Source of the DNA: Deltaproteobacteria bacterium
Lineage (GTDB): Bacteria; Desulfobacterota; Binatia; UTPRO1
Reading direction: 5' to 3'
Length of the DNA stretch: 64,000 nucleotides
Assembly (NCBI GenBank): GCA_020852955.1
Contig: JADYZW010000016.1
Coordinates: forward strand, 62,001-126,000
This document shows, piece by piece, positions 17,368-25,566 of this stretch. The notes under the pieces are model-generated. The model was not told the origin of the DNA. It searched no databases and worked only from the letters and a program-made list of their open reading frames with translations. How positions within the stretch are numbered: the stretch's first letter is position 1; every line of letters starts with the position of its first letter. The position numbers were made by a program, and so were the translations under genes.

Positions 17368-18471
17368 ATGGGACCAGCGGAAGCTTCGGAGGCGCGCGGT
17401 CCGACTCCGTGGTCGTTCTCGCTCATGGTCGGGGAAGCGATCGACGGAGCGATTCTTGCGTTCATGAACACCGCGTCGGCGCACCCGCGCGCCGGCGACC
17501 TCGATCGGCTCGCAGTCGAGATCAGCGGTGCGCATCGTCTCTACCGCGAGCGCGGACTTCTCGGGCGCCCCGACGTCTTCCACCGTCTGCCTCCGCCGCT
17601 CTTCTCGCCACGGGTCGGCGGGGAGGGCTTCTGGCCCTTCGATTACCGCTGGCTCTCCTTTCCGAGCGGCTACGATCCGGACCCGACCGATCCCGCGACC
17701 TCCCGGTGGAGCCAGTACCAGCCCAACCACACCGCGCATGCGTGGGTGCTCCGTCACCCGCATTCGACCGCCGACTGGCTGATCTGCCTTCATGGAATGG
17801 GCGCCGGTCATCCGGCGCTCGACTTCCCCGGTTTCCGTGCCCGGACCCTCCAGCAGATGGGACTCAACCTCCTCTTTCCGGTCCTGCCGCTGCACGGACC
17901 GCGCCGCGTCCCGGGCAAGGGCGTCCGGGCCTTCCTCTCCTTCGACCTCCTCGACGCCCTCCACGGATTCACGCAGGCGGTATCGGAGGTGCGCCGGCTG
18001 ATCCGCTGGGCGCGCGGCGAGGGCGCGAAGCGCGTCGGCCTCTACGGCCTCTCGCTCGGCGCCTACACCGCCGCGCTGGTCGCAACGCTCGAGGAGGTGG
18101 ACCTCCTGATCGCCGGCATTCCGGTCAGCGACCTGCCGGACCTCTTCCTTTGGCATGCGCCGCCGCAACTGCGCGCGGAGGTCGCCGCCCGTGACCTCTT
18201 CGGGCCGGAGCTGCGGGATCTGTTCGCGCTCGTCTCACCGCTCGGCAGGCCGCCCCTGCTCCCCAGGGAGCGGCGGTTCATCTTCGCGGGTCTCGGCGAT
18301 CGCATGGCGCCGGCGGTTCAGGCGCGACGCCTCTGGGAGCACTGGGAGCGGCCGTCGATCGCGTGGTACGCCGGCGGACACGTCAGCTTCTTCTGGACTT
18401 CCGAGGTCCAGGCGTTCGTCCGCGGCGCGCTCATGGAATCGGGCTTCCTCTCGCCGCCAGGGGCGAGCTGA
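17368..18471 (+). CDS. alpha/beta hydrolase (ABHD18-like), lipid island copy
   Basis: About 367 residues. The fold is shown by LICLHGMGAGHPALDF (oxyanion-loop region), the nucleophile elbow YGLSLGAYTAAL and the final-histidine block YAGGHVSFFW. The region between residues 60 and 130 is the long N-terminal extension seen in ABHD18/DUF2048-type proteins. It ends 19 bases before a WS/DGAT gene, and a paralogue at 31755-32951 also sits beside a WS/DGAT. This suggests a lipase, esterase or acyl-transfer role in storage lipid turnover. Start uncertain: ATG 17368 or ATG 17425, neither with a strong ribosome binding site. Confidence 0.82.
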   Translation: MGPAEASEARGPTPWSFSLMVGEAIDGAILAFMNTASAHPRAGDLDRLAVEISGAHRLYRERGLLGRPDVFHRLPPPLFSPRVGGEGFWPFDYRWLSFPSGYDPDPTDPATSRWSQYQPNHTAHAWVLRHPHSTADWLICLHGMGAGHPALDFPGFRARTLQQMGLNLLFPVLPLHGPRRVPGKGVRAFLSFDLLDALHGFTQAVSEVRRLIRWARGEGAKRVGLYGLSLGAYTAALVATLEEVDLLIAGIPVSDLPDLFLWHAPPQLRAEVAARDLFGPELRDLFALVSPLGRPPLLPRERRFIFAGLGDRMAPAVQARRLWEHWERPSIAWYAGGHVSFFWTSEVQAFVRGALMESGFLSPPGAS

Positions 18472-18490
18472 GAGCGCCTCGCGGGTTTCG

Positions 18491-19894
18491 ATGGAGAGAC
18501 TGACCGGTCTCGACGCCGGCTTCCTCTACATGGAGACGCCGACGCTCTACATGCACACGCTGAAGATCGGCCTGATCGATCCGTCGACCTCGCCGGCAGG
18601 CTATTCCTTCGAACGTTTCCACGACGAGATGGCGAAGCGCCTGCATCTCCTCCCCGCGTTTCGCCGGCGGGTGATCGAGGTGCCGGGAGGATTCCATCAT
18701 CCGGTGTGGATCGAGGATCCCGATTTCGATCTCGATCGTCACATCCATCGCGAGGTGATTCCGGCCCCCGGAGGGTTTCGCGAGATGGACGCGATGGTTG
18801 CCGAGATCGCCAGCCGCCGACTCGACCGTCGGCGTCCCCTCTGGGAGATGTGGGCGATCGAAGGGCTCGAAGGGGGTCTCGTCGCCTTCGTCACGAAGAT
18901 CCATCACTCCATTGCCGACGGCGTCGCCGCGGCGGCGATGCTCGCGAACGTCATGACCCAGGATCCGGAAGCGATCGAGCCCGTCGCGTCGCCGCGCCCG
19001 TGGTCACCGGAGGCGGTGCCGCCGAGAGGGCGGCTCCTTCGCGACGCCTTCCTCGACCACCTCCGCCAGCTGGCGCGGCTGGCGCGGCTGATCCGGAGGA
19101 CGGTGCGCGCGCTGGTCGCGGTAACCCGCCATCGGCGCACGATCGAGGTCTCCCCCCCGTTGCCCTTCGCGGCGCCACAGACTCGGTTCAATCAATCCCT
19201 GTCCCCGCTCCGCTCCTTCGCGACCACGTCCATGACGCTCGCGGACTTCCTGACGGTGAAGAGCGCCTTCGCGGTGACCGTGAACGACGTCGTGCTCGCC
19301 GCCTGCGCAGGATCCCTGCGGCGCTATCTCGACCGTCGCGGGGAGCTGCCGGAGCGGTCGCTGGTCGCCGGCGTTCCCGTCTCGACGGCGAGCCCGGATG
19401 AGGCGCTGCGTCTCACGGGTAACCGCTTGTCGAACATCTTCACGTCCCTCGCGACCGACATCGCCGACCCGGTGCAGCGGCTGCGCGCGATTCACGACGT
19501 CACCCGCGAAGCCAAGGGGCTCCACACGCTCCTCGGCGCCGACATGCTCCAAGAGTGGGTCGAGTACACGCCCCCGCGCCCCTACGCCGCCGCGGTCCGC
19601 CTCTACTCGCATCTCCGGATCAGCGATCGCGTCCGCCCACCGCTCAACGTCGTGGTCTCGAACGTCCCCGGTCCATCGCGCCCCCTCTACGTCGCGGGAG
19701 CGCGCCTGATGAACGTCTTCTCGGTCGGACCGGTCCTCGAGGGGATCGGCCTGAACCTCACCGCCTGGAGCTATCTCGGTCAGATGAATCTCGCCGCGAT
19801 CGCTTGCCGACGCGCCCTCCCGAACCTCTACGAGATCACCGATGGCGTACGCGAAGCCATGGAGGAACTGGTGCAGGCGGCGCGCCGGCGCTGA
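18491..19894 (+). CDS. wax ester synthase/diacylglycerol acyltransferase (WS/DGAT), copy 1
   Basis: A 467-residue condensation-domain acyltransferase that esterifies acyl-CoA with diacylglycerol or fatty alcohols to make triacylglycerol or wax esters. The catalytic motif HHSIADG lies at residues 138-144 (HHxxxDG). The N-terminus MERLTGLDAGFLYMETPT and the NDVVLAACAGSLRR block are typical of the family, as is NVVVSNVPGPSRPLY near the C-terminus. It follows the hydrolase by 19 bases on the same strand and is probably co-transcribed. Confidence 0.95.
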   Translation: MERLTGLDAGFLYMETPTLYMHTLKIGLIDPSTSPAGYSFERFHDEMAKRLHLLPAFRRRVIEVPGGFHHPVWIEDPDFDLDRHIHREVIPAPGGFREMDAMVAEIASRRLDRRRPLWEMWAIEGLEGGLVAFVTKIHHSIADGVAAAAMLANVMTQDPEAIEPVASPRPWSPEAVPPRGRLLRDAFLDHLRQLARLARLIRRTVRALVAVTRHRRTIEVSPPLPFAAPQTRFNQSLSPLRSFATTSMTLADFLTVKSAFAVTVNDVVLAACAGSLRRYLDRRGELPERSLVAGVPVSTASPDEALRLTGNRLSNIFTSLATDIADPVQRLRAIHDVTREAKGLHTLLGADMLQEWVEYTPPRPYAAAVRLYSHLRISDRVRPPLNVVVSNVPGPSRPLYVAGARLMNVFSVGPVLEGIGLNLTAWSYLGQMNLAAIACRRALPNLYEITDGVREAMEELVQAARRR

Positions 19895-19961
19895 TCCGAC
19901 CGAAGCGGCGGCGGCGGGGACGCATCCGTCCCCGCCGCGTCCAGCGTCGGCGCCGCGTGCG

Positions 19962-20156
19962 CTACGGTCTCGACGCGGACGCGCCGGTCGCCGCTCGGAC
20001 GACCTTGACGCCCTCGTCGAACACGCCCGCCGTCAAGTTGCCGACGTTCGAGAGCAGGGTTTCCGTGAACTTCCCGGCCGCGACCACGACGTTGAGCGTG
20101 TACTCGGCGAGGAACTCGGTGCCGCCCTTGGCGATCGACTCGATTCGCGCATCCAT
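19962..20156 (-). CDS. small helical protein beside the lipid genes
   Basis: A 64-residue protein starting MDARIESIAKGGTEFLAEYT, with GGAG eight bases before the ATG. It is predicted to be almost wholly helical with an amphipathic pattern (FLAEYTLNVVVAAGKFTETLL) and no signal peptide. I do not recognise a family. Its size and character are compatible with a phasin or lipid-inclusion coat protein, which would fit the neighbouring WS/DGAT, but this is only inference from context. Confidence 0.6.
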   Translation of the reverse strand: MDARIESIAKGGTEFLAEYTLNVVVAAGKFTETLLSNVGNLTAGVFDEGVKVVRAATGASASRP

Positions 20157-20185
20157 GATTGGTCTCCTCTCGCTTCCGGTTGAGG

Positions 20186-20264
20186 CCCCGGACGATCCGG
20201 GGGCAAGGTCCGGCATGCCACGATACGATGCCACACAATGTAGGCTATCGTGATACGTTGTCAA
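20186..20264 (-). promoter_or_regulatory. putative promoter and operator of the small helical protein gene
   Basis: Read on the minus strand: TTGACA (20264-20259), a 16-base spacer containing GTATCAC (20256-20250), then TACATT (20242-20237). The leader to the ATG is about 75 bases and holds a short hairpin, CCCCGGA/TCCGGGG at 20186-20202. The TTGACA plus GTATCAC arrangement recurs before the ribbon-helix-helix gene, suggesting shared regulation. Confidence 0.45.
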
Positions 20265-20273
20265 CCAAAAAAA

Positions 20274-20699
20274 TCACCCTCGAGGGCTTTTCGGCACGCA
20301 GCCGCCGCACAGGAAGACCGGCGTCCCCGGCCGATCCGTAACCCCGCGATAGGACTTCTCGCCGCGATCGAGCTCGCGACCACAGTCCCGACAGCGCTCG
20401 TCCCGGTCGAGGATGAGCTCCTGCCACCCGTAGATCCCGGCGGCGACCGGTCGAGTCGCAGCTTCGCGAACCCGCTCGGCGCCGCGCCGCGCCACGTGCG
20501 CGATCTCCAGGCCGTCGCCGACCACGTCTTCGACGAGCTGAAAGGTCTGCTCGAGCACGTTCCTCACGAGGTTCGAGACCGGGATCCGCAGACGCTGCGC
20601 CTTCACCTTGATCGCATCCTCGAGCGACTCGGGAATCCGCGTATGCAGGATCCGATCCTTGCGCTCGTCGGGATCGGGACGCGCCGGACGACCACTCAT
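20274..20699 (-). CDS. ribbon-helix-helix regulator with C-terminal zinc ribbon
   Basis: A 141-residue protein starting MSGRPARPDPDERKD. Residues about 16-60 (ILHTRIPESLEDAIKVKAQR and following LRIPVSNLVRNVL) read as a CopG/Arc-type ribbon-helix-helix DNA-binding unit. The C-terminal 35 residues carry two Cys pairs, CRDCGREL and FLCGGC, resembling a small zinc ribbon. The ORF extends further upstream, but only this part is conserved-looking. There is no ribosome binding site, and the upstream TTGACA lies so close that the message may be nearly leaderless. It may be autoregulated. Confidence 0.7.
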   Translation of the reverse strand: MSGRPARPDPDERKDRILHTRIPESLEDAIKVKAQRLRIPVSNLVRNVLEQTFQLVEDVVGDGLEIAHVARRGAERVREAATRPVAAGIYGWQELILDRDERCRDCGRELDRGEKSYRGVTDRPGTPVFLCGGCVPKSPRG

Positions 20700-20702
20700 A
20701 TA

Positions 20703-20737
20703 CACACGGCAAACCACATTGTGATACACCGTGTCAA
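20703..20737 (-). promoter_or_regulatory. putative promoter and operator of the ribbon-helix-helix gene
   Basis: Minus-strand TTGACA at 20737-20732 is followed after four bases by GTATCAC (20727-20721), the same pair of elements found before the gene that starts at 20156. No good -10 box is seen at the ideal distance (GTTTGC). GTGTATCAC is itself nearly palindromic, as expected for a dimeric ribbon-helix-helix operator. Confidence 0.35.
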
Positions 20738-20774
20738 GCTCAACGGATCGCTCCTTCCCGCATCGTAATCGGCA

Positions 20775-21140
20775 AGGCGCCGAAACGGCTCGAGCGGGAG
20801 CGGCTGGAGGTGCGGCTGCTCCTCGGCAAACATGGCGGCGACCTGGCGCTTGGTCGTGCCGTGGATGCGCGTGTCGGCCCACCGGGTCTCCCAATCATCG
20901 AGGTACTGCTGCGCGGCCGCGAGCGTCTCGAAACGCATCCCCCGCAGCGGCGTCCGCTGCGCGTGACCGACGCCGGACTCGATCTTGCCCTTCCGATCCG
21001 GATGACGGACGCGACACGGCAGCGCGACCGCACCGGAGTGCGCGAGCATGTCGCGATAGAGCGGATTGAGCGTCGGATCGTGGACGTCGGGCTCGAGGAC
21101 GCCTTCTTTCACGTAGTCGCCGCGACTGAGCGCTTCGACG
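20775..21140 (-). pseudogene. IS21 family transposase (IstA) remnant
   Basis: About 115 residues match the catalytic core of IS21 IstA: KEGVLEPDVHDPTLNPLYRD, PCRVRHPDRKGKIESGVGHA with the DDE glutamate, then RWADTRIHGTTKRQVAAMF. The N-terminal helix-turn-helix part and first catalytic Asp are missing, and similarity stops abruptly after LPLEPFR at about 20777. No istB helper gene and no terminal inverted repeats were found. It is a dead fragment, and marks this spot as a site of past insertion. Confidence 0.8.
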
Positions 21141-21320
21141 ATCACCTCGCGAAACGGCTCGTACGCGCTCGCGCAGTGGCAAACGGCAGTAACGATCTGA
21201 ACGTCCGCGAAAGAAAGAATAGTCGTTTCCGTGTGTCGGGCGAGCCCTTGCACCGAGGGCGCATGCACGGTGACGCGGCTTGGACGACGCCCTCGCGGCG
21301 CGGTTGCCGATCGGCCGCCG

Positions 21321-21752
21321 TCAGAGCGGCAGGAGGGGCATGCCGAAGAAGACCTGCAATCCCGCGAGCACGAGCGCAAGCAGCCCCAGGATGGGATGCA
21401 GCAGGCGCGCCGTGGCGTCGCGCCCGATCCGGCGCGAGAGCCACGCGGCGCCCGTCATCACCGCCACGATCGCGATCGCGAGGCGGAGGTGCATGGCGCC
21501 GCGCGCGTCGAGGTCGGGTCGCAGCGCCCAGGTAGAGCCGAGGCCCGCCAGCAGGTCGAACACCATGAGCCCGTAGGCCCACGCCGCGAGGCGGGCGTGA
21601 CGCGGCCGCAGGTGCCTCTCGAGACGGTCGCGCGAGCGCAGACCGAGCGACGCGGCCCAGGCCATGACCGCCAGGGTCAGGAGCGCCACCAGCGGGTGCA
21701 GGAACGCGATCACTCGCGACGATCCCGTCGGCACCGCCTGCTTCTCGCCCAC
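21321..21752 (-). CDS. four-helix membrane protein, DUF4079/cytochrome b561-like
   Basis: A 143-residue protein with four hydrophobic helices (about residues 15-35, 55-75, 86-106, 115-138). Histidines occur at helix ends (FLHPLVALL, GAMHLRLAIA and LLHPILGLL), the pattern of b-type heme ligands in the b561/DUF4079 group. It is divergent from the cytochrome c-rhodanese gene 76 bases away, so it could pass electrons between the quinone pool and that protein. The heme assignment is inferred from spacing of histidines only. Confidence 0.65.
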   Translation of the reverse strand: MGEKQAVPTGSSRVIAFLHPLVALLTLAVMAWAASLGLRSRDRLERHLRPRHARLAAWAYGLMVFDLLAGLGSTWALRPDLDARGAMHLRLAIAIVAVMTGAAWLSRRIGRDATARLLHPILGLLALVLAGLQVFFGMPLLPL

Positions 21753-21828
21753 CGCCGGGCGCGCGGCAAGGCCGGCACGCCCCCGGGTGGCCCGCGATCC
21801 CGATCTGTGACATTCGGAGGCCGCGCTC

Positions 21829-22938
21829 GTGATGGCCGTCGCCCGTCTCCTGCTCTCCGCCGCCGTGGCTGTCGTCGTCCTCGGGGCGGCGCCGCCGCGC
21901 GCCGTCGCCGCGCCCGACGGCCGGGCGCTCTACGCGAAGTACTGCCAGCTCTGCCACGGCGCAGCGCTCGAGGGGTACGCGGCCGACAACGCGCCGTCGC
22001 TCTCCTCGCCGACCTTCCGCGCGAGCGCGAGCACGCCCTTCCTGCAGATCGCGATCGAGCGCGGGCGCGCCGGGACCGCGATGGCGGGCTTCGGCAAGAG
22101 CGTCGGCGGCCCGCTCGAGCCGGCCGAGGTGGACGCGCTCGTAGACTTCGTCCGCGGCGGCCGCGCCGCGCCGCCGGTCCTGCCGCCCAAGGCGTCGAAG
22201 GGCGACGTCGCCCGGGGCGGTCGTCTCTACGCCACGCACTGCGAGAGCTGCCACGGCACGGCGACGCAGCGCGGGAACGCCGTCCACCTGGCGAACCCGA
22301 TGTTCCTCGCCTCGGCCTCCGACGCGTACCTCCGGGTCGCGGTCGTGGAAGGCCGCCCGGGCACGCCGATGGAGGCCTGGCAGGGGAAGCTCTCGACGGG
22401 CGAGATCGAGGACGTCGTCGCCTACGTGCGATCGCTCGCGCGTCCCGTGCCCGCGGCCCCGGTCGCGCCGCCCACGCCTGCGCCGACGATCCCCGTCGTC
22501 CTCAACCCGCAGGGCGCCCCTCCGGCCTTCACGCTTCGCCTCGGGCGCTACGCGTCGGTCGCCGAGGTCGCCGCCGCCTGGGCCGAGAAGCGCCGCATGG
22601 TGATCATCGACGCGCGGCCGACGTCCGACTATCTGCGCATGCACATCACGGGCGCCATCTCCGTTCCCTATTTCGACATGCGCGGCCTCGACGAGGTGCC
22701 GAACGACGGCACCTGGGTGATCGCCTACTGCGTCTGTCCGCACGAGGAGTCGGGACGCATCCTCGAAGAGCTCCGCACGCGCGGCTATCCGAACACCGCG
22801 ATCCTCGACGAGGGCTTCTTCGTGTGGGCGACCCAGGGGCATCCGGTCGAGGCCGCCGACGGGCAGATGCCGATCGCGGCGCCGCCCGCGAAGCCGGCAG
22901 CGTTCACCCCGGCGCCGCTCGCCTCCCCGCGGCGCTGA
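21829..22938 (+). CDS. dicytochrome c fused to a rhodanese domain
   Basis: A 369-residue exported protein with a signal peptide ending about residue 28 (VAAPDG). Two c-type cytochrome domains follow, with CQLCH (39-43) and CESCH (138-142) and axial methionine candidates in AMAGFGK and TPMEAWQGK. A Pro/Ala linker (about 205-225) leads to a rhodanese domain (about 240-350) whose active-site loop is AYCVCPHEESG, with Cys301 and Cys303. This suggests periplasmic sulfur-compound redox chemistry or sulfane sulfur relay. Start GTG 21829 is preceded by CGGAGG at 21815-21820. Confidence 0.9.
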   Translation: MMAVARLLLSAAVAVVVLGAAPPRAVAAPDGRALYAKYCQLCHGAALEGYAADNAPSLSSPTFRASASTPFLQIAIERGRAGTAMAGFGKSVGGPLEPAEVDALVDFVRGGRAAPPVLPPKASKGDVARGGRLYATHCESCHGTATQRGNAVHLANPMFLASASDAYLRVAVVEGRPGTPMEAWQGKLSTGEIEDVVAYVRSLARPVPAAPVAPPTPAPTIPVVLNPQGAPPAFTLRLGRYASVAEVAAAWAEKRRMVIIDARPTSDYLRMHITGAISVPYFDMRGLDEVPNDGTWVIAYCVCPHEESGRILEELRTRGYPNTAILDEGFFVWATQGHPVEAADGQMPIAAPPAKPAAFTPAPLASPRR

Positions 22939-22989
22939 GCGGGCGCGCTGCGCATGCGCATGCGAGGTCGGCGGCGGCCGGCCGTCGCG

Positions 22990-23007
22990 GCGTCACGCGC
23001 GTGACGC
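22990..23007. repeat. 18-bp perfect palindrome before a small secreted protein gene
   Basis: GCGTCACGCGCGTGACGC reads identically on both strands. It lies 52 bases after the rhodanese gene and 83 bases before the next start codon. A second 12-bp palindrome, TGGCACGTGCCA, is at 23049-23060. Either could be an operator for the gene at 23090; the first could also act as the stem of a weak terminator. Confidence 0.5.
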
Positions 23008-23089
23008 GACTCGGCCCCCCGCGGCGCGGCGAGTCGTTGGCTTTCGCGTGGCACGTGCCATGCACCCCCCGGCGGCAGGAGGGCTTCCC

Positions 23090-23428
23090 ATGAAGACCAT
23101 CGTGATCGCGGGGGCGGTGTGGCTGGCGTGCGGGGCGGGCGTCGTCCGGGCGGACGGGCCGATCGACATGCCCAGACCGAAGATCCCGCCGAACGAGGTC
23201 ACCGTGAAGGTCGTGGCTCCCGAGGGCACCAGCGACGCGGACATCGCGCACGGCATCGCGGAAGAGAACGCGCGCCGCGATCCCGCCGCGCAGGAGGCCG
23301 CCCGGATCCTCAAGCGCAAGGCCGAGGCCGATGCGGCGCACCACGCGCGCGTCGGCAAGGTCTGCGATTCGATTCCGGACGACGCGCTGGCGCGCGACGC
23401 GTCGCTGCGTCGGATGTGCGGCGAGTAG
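23090..23428 (+). CDS. small secreted protein, function unknown
   Basis: A 112-residue protein with signal peptide MKTIVIAGAVWLACGAGVVR and cleavage near ADG. The mature part is charged and helical (residues about 50-90 rich in A, E, R and K), with two cysteines in VCDSIPDDAL and RRMCGE that could form a disulfide. GGAGGG six bases before ATG 23090 supports this start over the upstream in-frame ATGs. I do not recognise the family. Confidence 0.7.
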   Translation: MKTIVIAGAVWLACGAGVVRADGPIDMPRPKIPPNEVTVKVVAPEGTSDADIAHGIAEENARRDPAAQEAARILKRKAEADAAHHARVGKVCDSIPDDALARDASLRRMCGE

Positions 23429-23437
23429 CGGGCGACG

Positions 23438-23953
23438 CTACTTACGAGCCGGCGCGGTCACGGGCGCCGGCGCCTTCGGTTGCATCGTGATGCCCGCCAT
23501 GCAGCTCGGCGGCGCGTCGGTGCCCTCGAACGCCCGCATGCAGTCGTCCACGACCTTCTGGTTGCCAACGCTCGCCTGATAGTCGCCGACGTCGACCTGG
23601 AGGCCCGTCTTCGGCTGGGTCCAGGTGTAGGAGAAGCCGCTTCTGTCGGTGCTCCGCACCCGGCCGGAGAACCGCTCGTACAAGGTCACGCCCTGCTGAC
23701 AGGCGGTGACCCGCGCCGCGTTCTCCCGGCTCGCGCTGCAACGGTTCATGGCGTCCGCCGCGGTCGCGTCCGCCTTCGCCGCGAGATCGACGCCCTCCTT
23801 ACAGGCGGCGCCCATCTCGGATTGCGAGCCGTACTCGACCTGGCACTGCAGCTTGGCGTCGATGCTGCCGTCGGCGCGCGCGGGCCCCGCGACGACGACG
23901 CCCGAGAGGCCGACGAAAGCCCACGTGGCGACCACTGCCGGAATGCGCGTCAT
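23438..23953 (-). CDS. secreted cysteine-rich protein, function unknown
   Basis: A 171-residue protein with a signal peptide (MTRIPAVVATWAFVGLSGVV, cleavage after ARA). The mature protein has six cysteines spaced as three likely disulfides, and a C-terminal tail rich in Pro and Ala. The gene ends ten bases from the stop of the preceding convergent gene and is divergent from the next small secreted protein. No family recognised. Confidence 0.68.
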   Translation of the reverse strand: MTRIPAVVATWAFVGLSGVVVAGPARADGSIDAKLQCQVEYGSQSEMGAACKEGVDLAAKADATAADAMNRCSASRENAARVTACQQGVTLYERFSGRVRSTDRSGFSYTWTQPKTGLQVDVGDYQASVGNQKVVDDCMRAFEGTDAPPSCMAGITMQPKAPAPVTAPARK

Positions 23954-24057
23954 GACGCTCCTCTACCTACCCCAGCTCCCGGACGCAAAGGTCGGCGCCG
24001 CGGCTTCTCTTTCGGCGTCCGCTGCGATAGCAGAACGCCCCTGAAGGAGGAGCCCCG

Positions 24058-24312
24058 ATGCGATCGTTCTTGATGACCGGCCTCTTGGCGCTGACGCTGG
24101 CGGCGGCCGCGGCGCATGCCGACGAGACCGCACCCAAGCCGAAGGCGGCCAAAAGCGCCAAGACCACGAAGAGCAAGCCGCAGGCGATGAGCGAGGCGAA
24201 ACGTCGCGATCTCGAGCGCCGGATCGAAGCGCTCGAGCAGAAGTACGAGATGCAGTACCGCGAGACCGACTCGCCGACCGGCGCGCCGGGCGCGAAGCCC
24301 GCAGCCCACTGA
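24058..24312 (+). CDS. small secreted lysine-rich protein
   Basis: An 84-residue protein with signal peptide MRSFLMTGLLALTLAAAAAH, then a lysine-rich low-complexity stretch (PKPKAAKSAKTTKSKP) and a short coiled-coil-like helix (LERRIEALEQKYEMQY). GAAGGAGG upstream of ATG 24058 is a strong ribosome binding site. Function unknown; the coiled coil may mediate self-association. Confidence 0.7.
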   Translation: MRSFLMTGLLALTLAAAAAHADETAPKPKAAKSAKTTKSKPQAMSEAKRRDLERRIEALEQKYEMQYRETDSPTGAPGAKPAAH

Positions 24313-24366
24313 CGCCGCAGGCGCGCCCGCCGAACCGGGCGGGCGCGCCTGCCCTTCCCCCTCCGG

Positions 24367-25566
24367 ATGGACGTCCGCGTGGCGCGTTTCCGCCATCCCC
24401 CCTCGCCGCCGCGACCCGCCGCCCCCTTCGGATGCCCGCACTGGCCGGGCTGTGTCGGCTGTCCGTGGGTCGGGCGGCCATACGAGGATCAGCTCGCCTC
24501 GAAGCATCACCGCGTCGTCGCGGCCCTCGCAGCGGCCCTGCCGGACGCTGTCGTCGCGGCGGTCGACCCGGTCGTGCCCACCTCCGAGCCGAGCGGCTAT
24601 CGCGTGCAGGCGAAGCTCGTGGTCGGCTCGGTCCCGGCCGGCGTCGTCCTCGGCCTCTACGCCCCGGGCACCCACCGCATCGTCGACGCCAGCGGCTGTC
24701 CGCTCCACGATCCCCTCCTGCGGCGCGCGATCCCGGCGCTCCGCGCGGCGCTCGAGCGTGAGCGCGTGCCGATCCACGGCCAGGGCCGCACCGGCCTGCG
24801 CTACGCGCTGCTGCGCGCAAGCGTCGCGGAGGAGCGCCTCCTGGTGACGCTCGTGAGCTCGCGCGCTCCCCTCTCCCAGGCGACGCGCGTGGCCCGCCGC
24901 CTGCGCCGCACGGTGCCGCTCGCCGGCCTCCTGGTGAACGAGAACCGTACGAGCGGCAACGTGATCCTCGGCGCGCGCACCGAGGCGGTGTTCGGCGAGC
25001 GCGCGCTCCGCGAGCGCTACGGCGAGGTCGTGATCGCCGCCGGGCCGACCGCGTTCGTCCAGGCCAACACGCGCATGGCCGCGCGGATCTACGGAGCGAT
25101 CGCCGAGGCCGCGGCGGTCGCCGCGGACACCCGCGTGGTCGACCTCTATTGCGGCGTCGGCGGCATCGCGCTCACGCTCGCGCGGACGGCCGGCACGGTG
25201 GTCGGCGTCGAAGAGGTCGCGGCCGCGGTCGCGGCGGCGCGGGCGAACGCCGCGCGCGCCGGCGCGACCCACGTCCGCTTCGTCGCGGGGCGCGTCGAGG
25301 AGGCCCTCGGAGGGCTCACGGAGCCGGTCGACGTGGTGACCATGAACCCGCCGCGCAAGGGGGCCGGAGCGGCCGTCGCCCGCGCGGTCGCCGCGCTCGC
25401 GCCGCGGCGGATCCTCTACCTCTCGTGCCATCCCGAATCGTTCGCGCGCGACGCCGCCGTGCTCGCCGACGGCGGCTTCACGCTCGCCCGGGTGCGGCCG
25501 TTCGATCTCCTGCCCCAGACGGAGCACGTGGAGGTTCTCGGGATCTTCGTCCGCGACTCCGCGTGA
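24367..25566 (+). CDS. 23S rRNA (uracil-5-)-methyltransferase, RlmC/RlmD family
   Basis: A 399-residue TrmA/RlmCD-type methyltransferase that makes 5-methyluridine in RNA with S-adenosylmethionine. N-terminal cysteines C23, C29, C32 (CPHWPGCVGC) plus CPLHD near residue 116 fit the family's [4Fe-4S] site. The SAM site is VVDLYCGVGGIAL, the substrate loop MNPPRKG, the nucleophile LSCHPESFARD and the C-terminal block LLPQTEHVE. There is no N-terminal TRAM domain, which favours the RlmC branch. Which uridine is methylated cannot be read. Confidence 0.93.
   Translation: MDVRVARFRHPPSPPRPAAPFGCPHWPGCVGCPWVGRPYEDQLASKHHRVVAALAAALPDAVVAAVDPVVPTSEPSGYRVQAKLVVGSVPAGVVLGLYAPGTHRIVDASGCPLHDPLLRRAIPALRAALERERVPIHGQGRTGLRYALLRASVAEERLLVTLVSSRAPLSQATRVARRLRRTVPLAGLLVNENRTSGNVILGARTEAVFGERALRERYGEVVIAAGPTAFVQANTRMAARIYGAIAEAAAVAADTRVVDLYCGVGGIALTLARTAGTVVGVEEVAAAVAAARANAARAGATHVRFVAGRVEEALGGLTEPVDVVTMNPPRKGAGAAVARAVAALAPRRILYLSCHPESFARDAAVLADGGFTLARVRPFDLLPQTEHVEVLGIFVRDSA

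Noticed and set aside
14902..18168. 1088-residue minus-strand ORF that appears to fuse a long N-terminus to the acyltransferase
   Set aside because: The upstream part is an out-of-frame reading of the acyl-CoA ligase; the real start is ATG at 15732.
13056..19894. P450, ligase, acyltransferase and WS/DGAT as a natural-product cluster
   Set aside because: No core synthase, tailoring set or exporter; storage-lipid metabolism is a simpler explanation.
20775..21140. Functional IS21 element
   Set aside because: Transposase lacks both ends, no istB and no terminal repeats.
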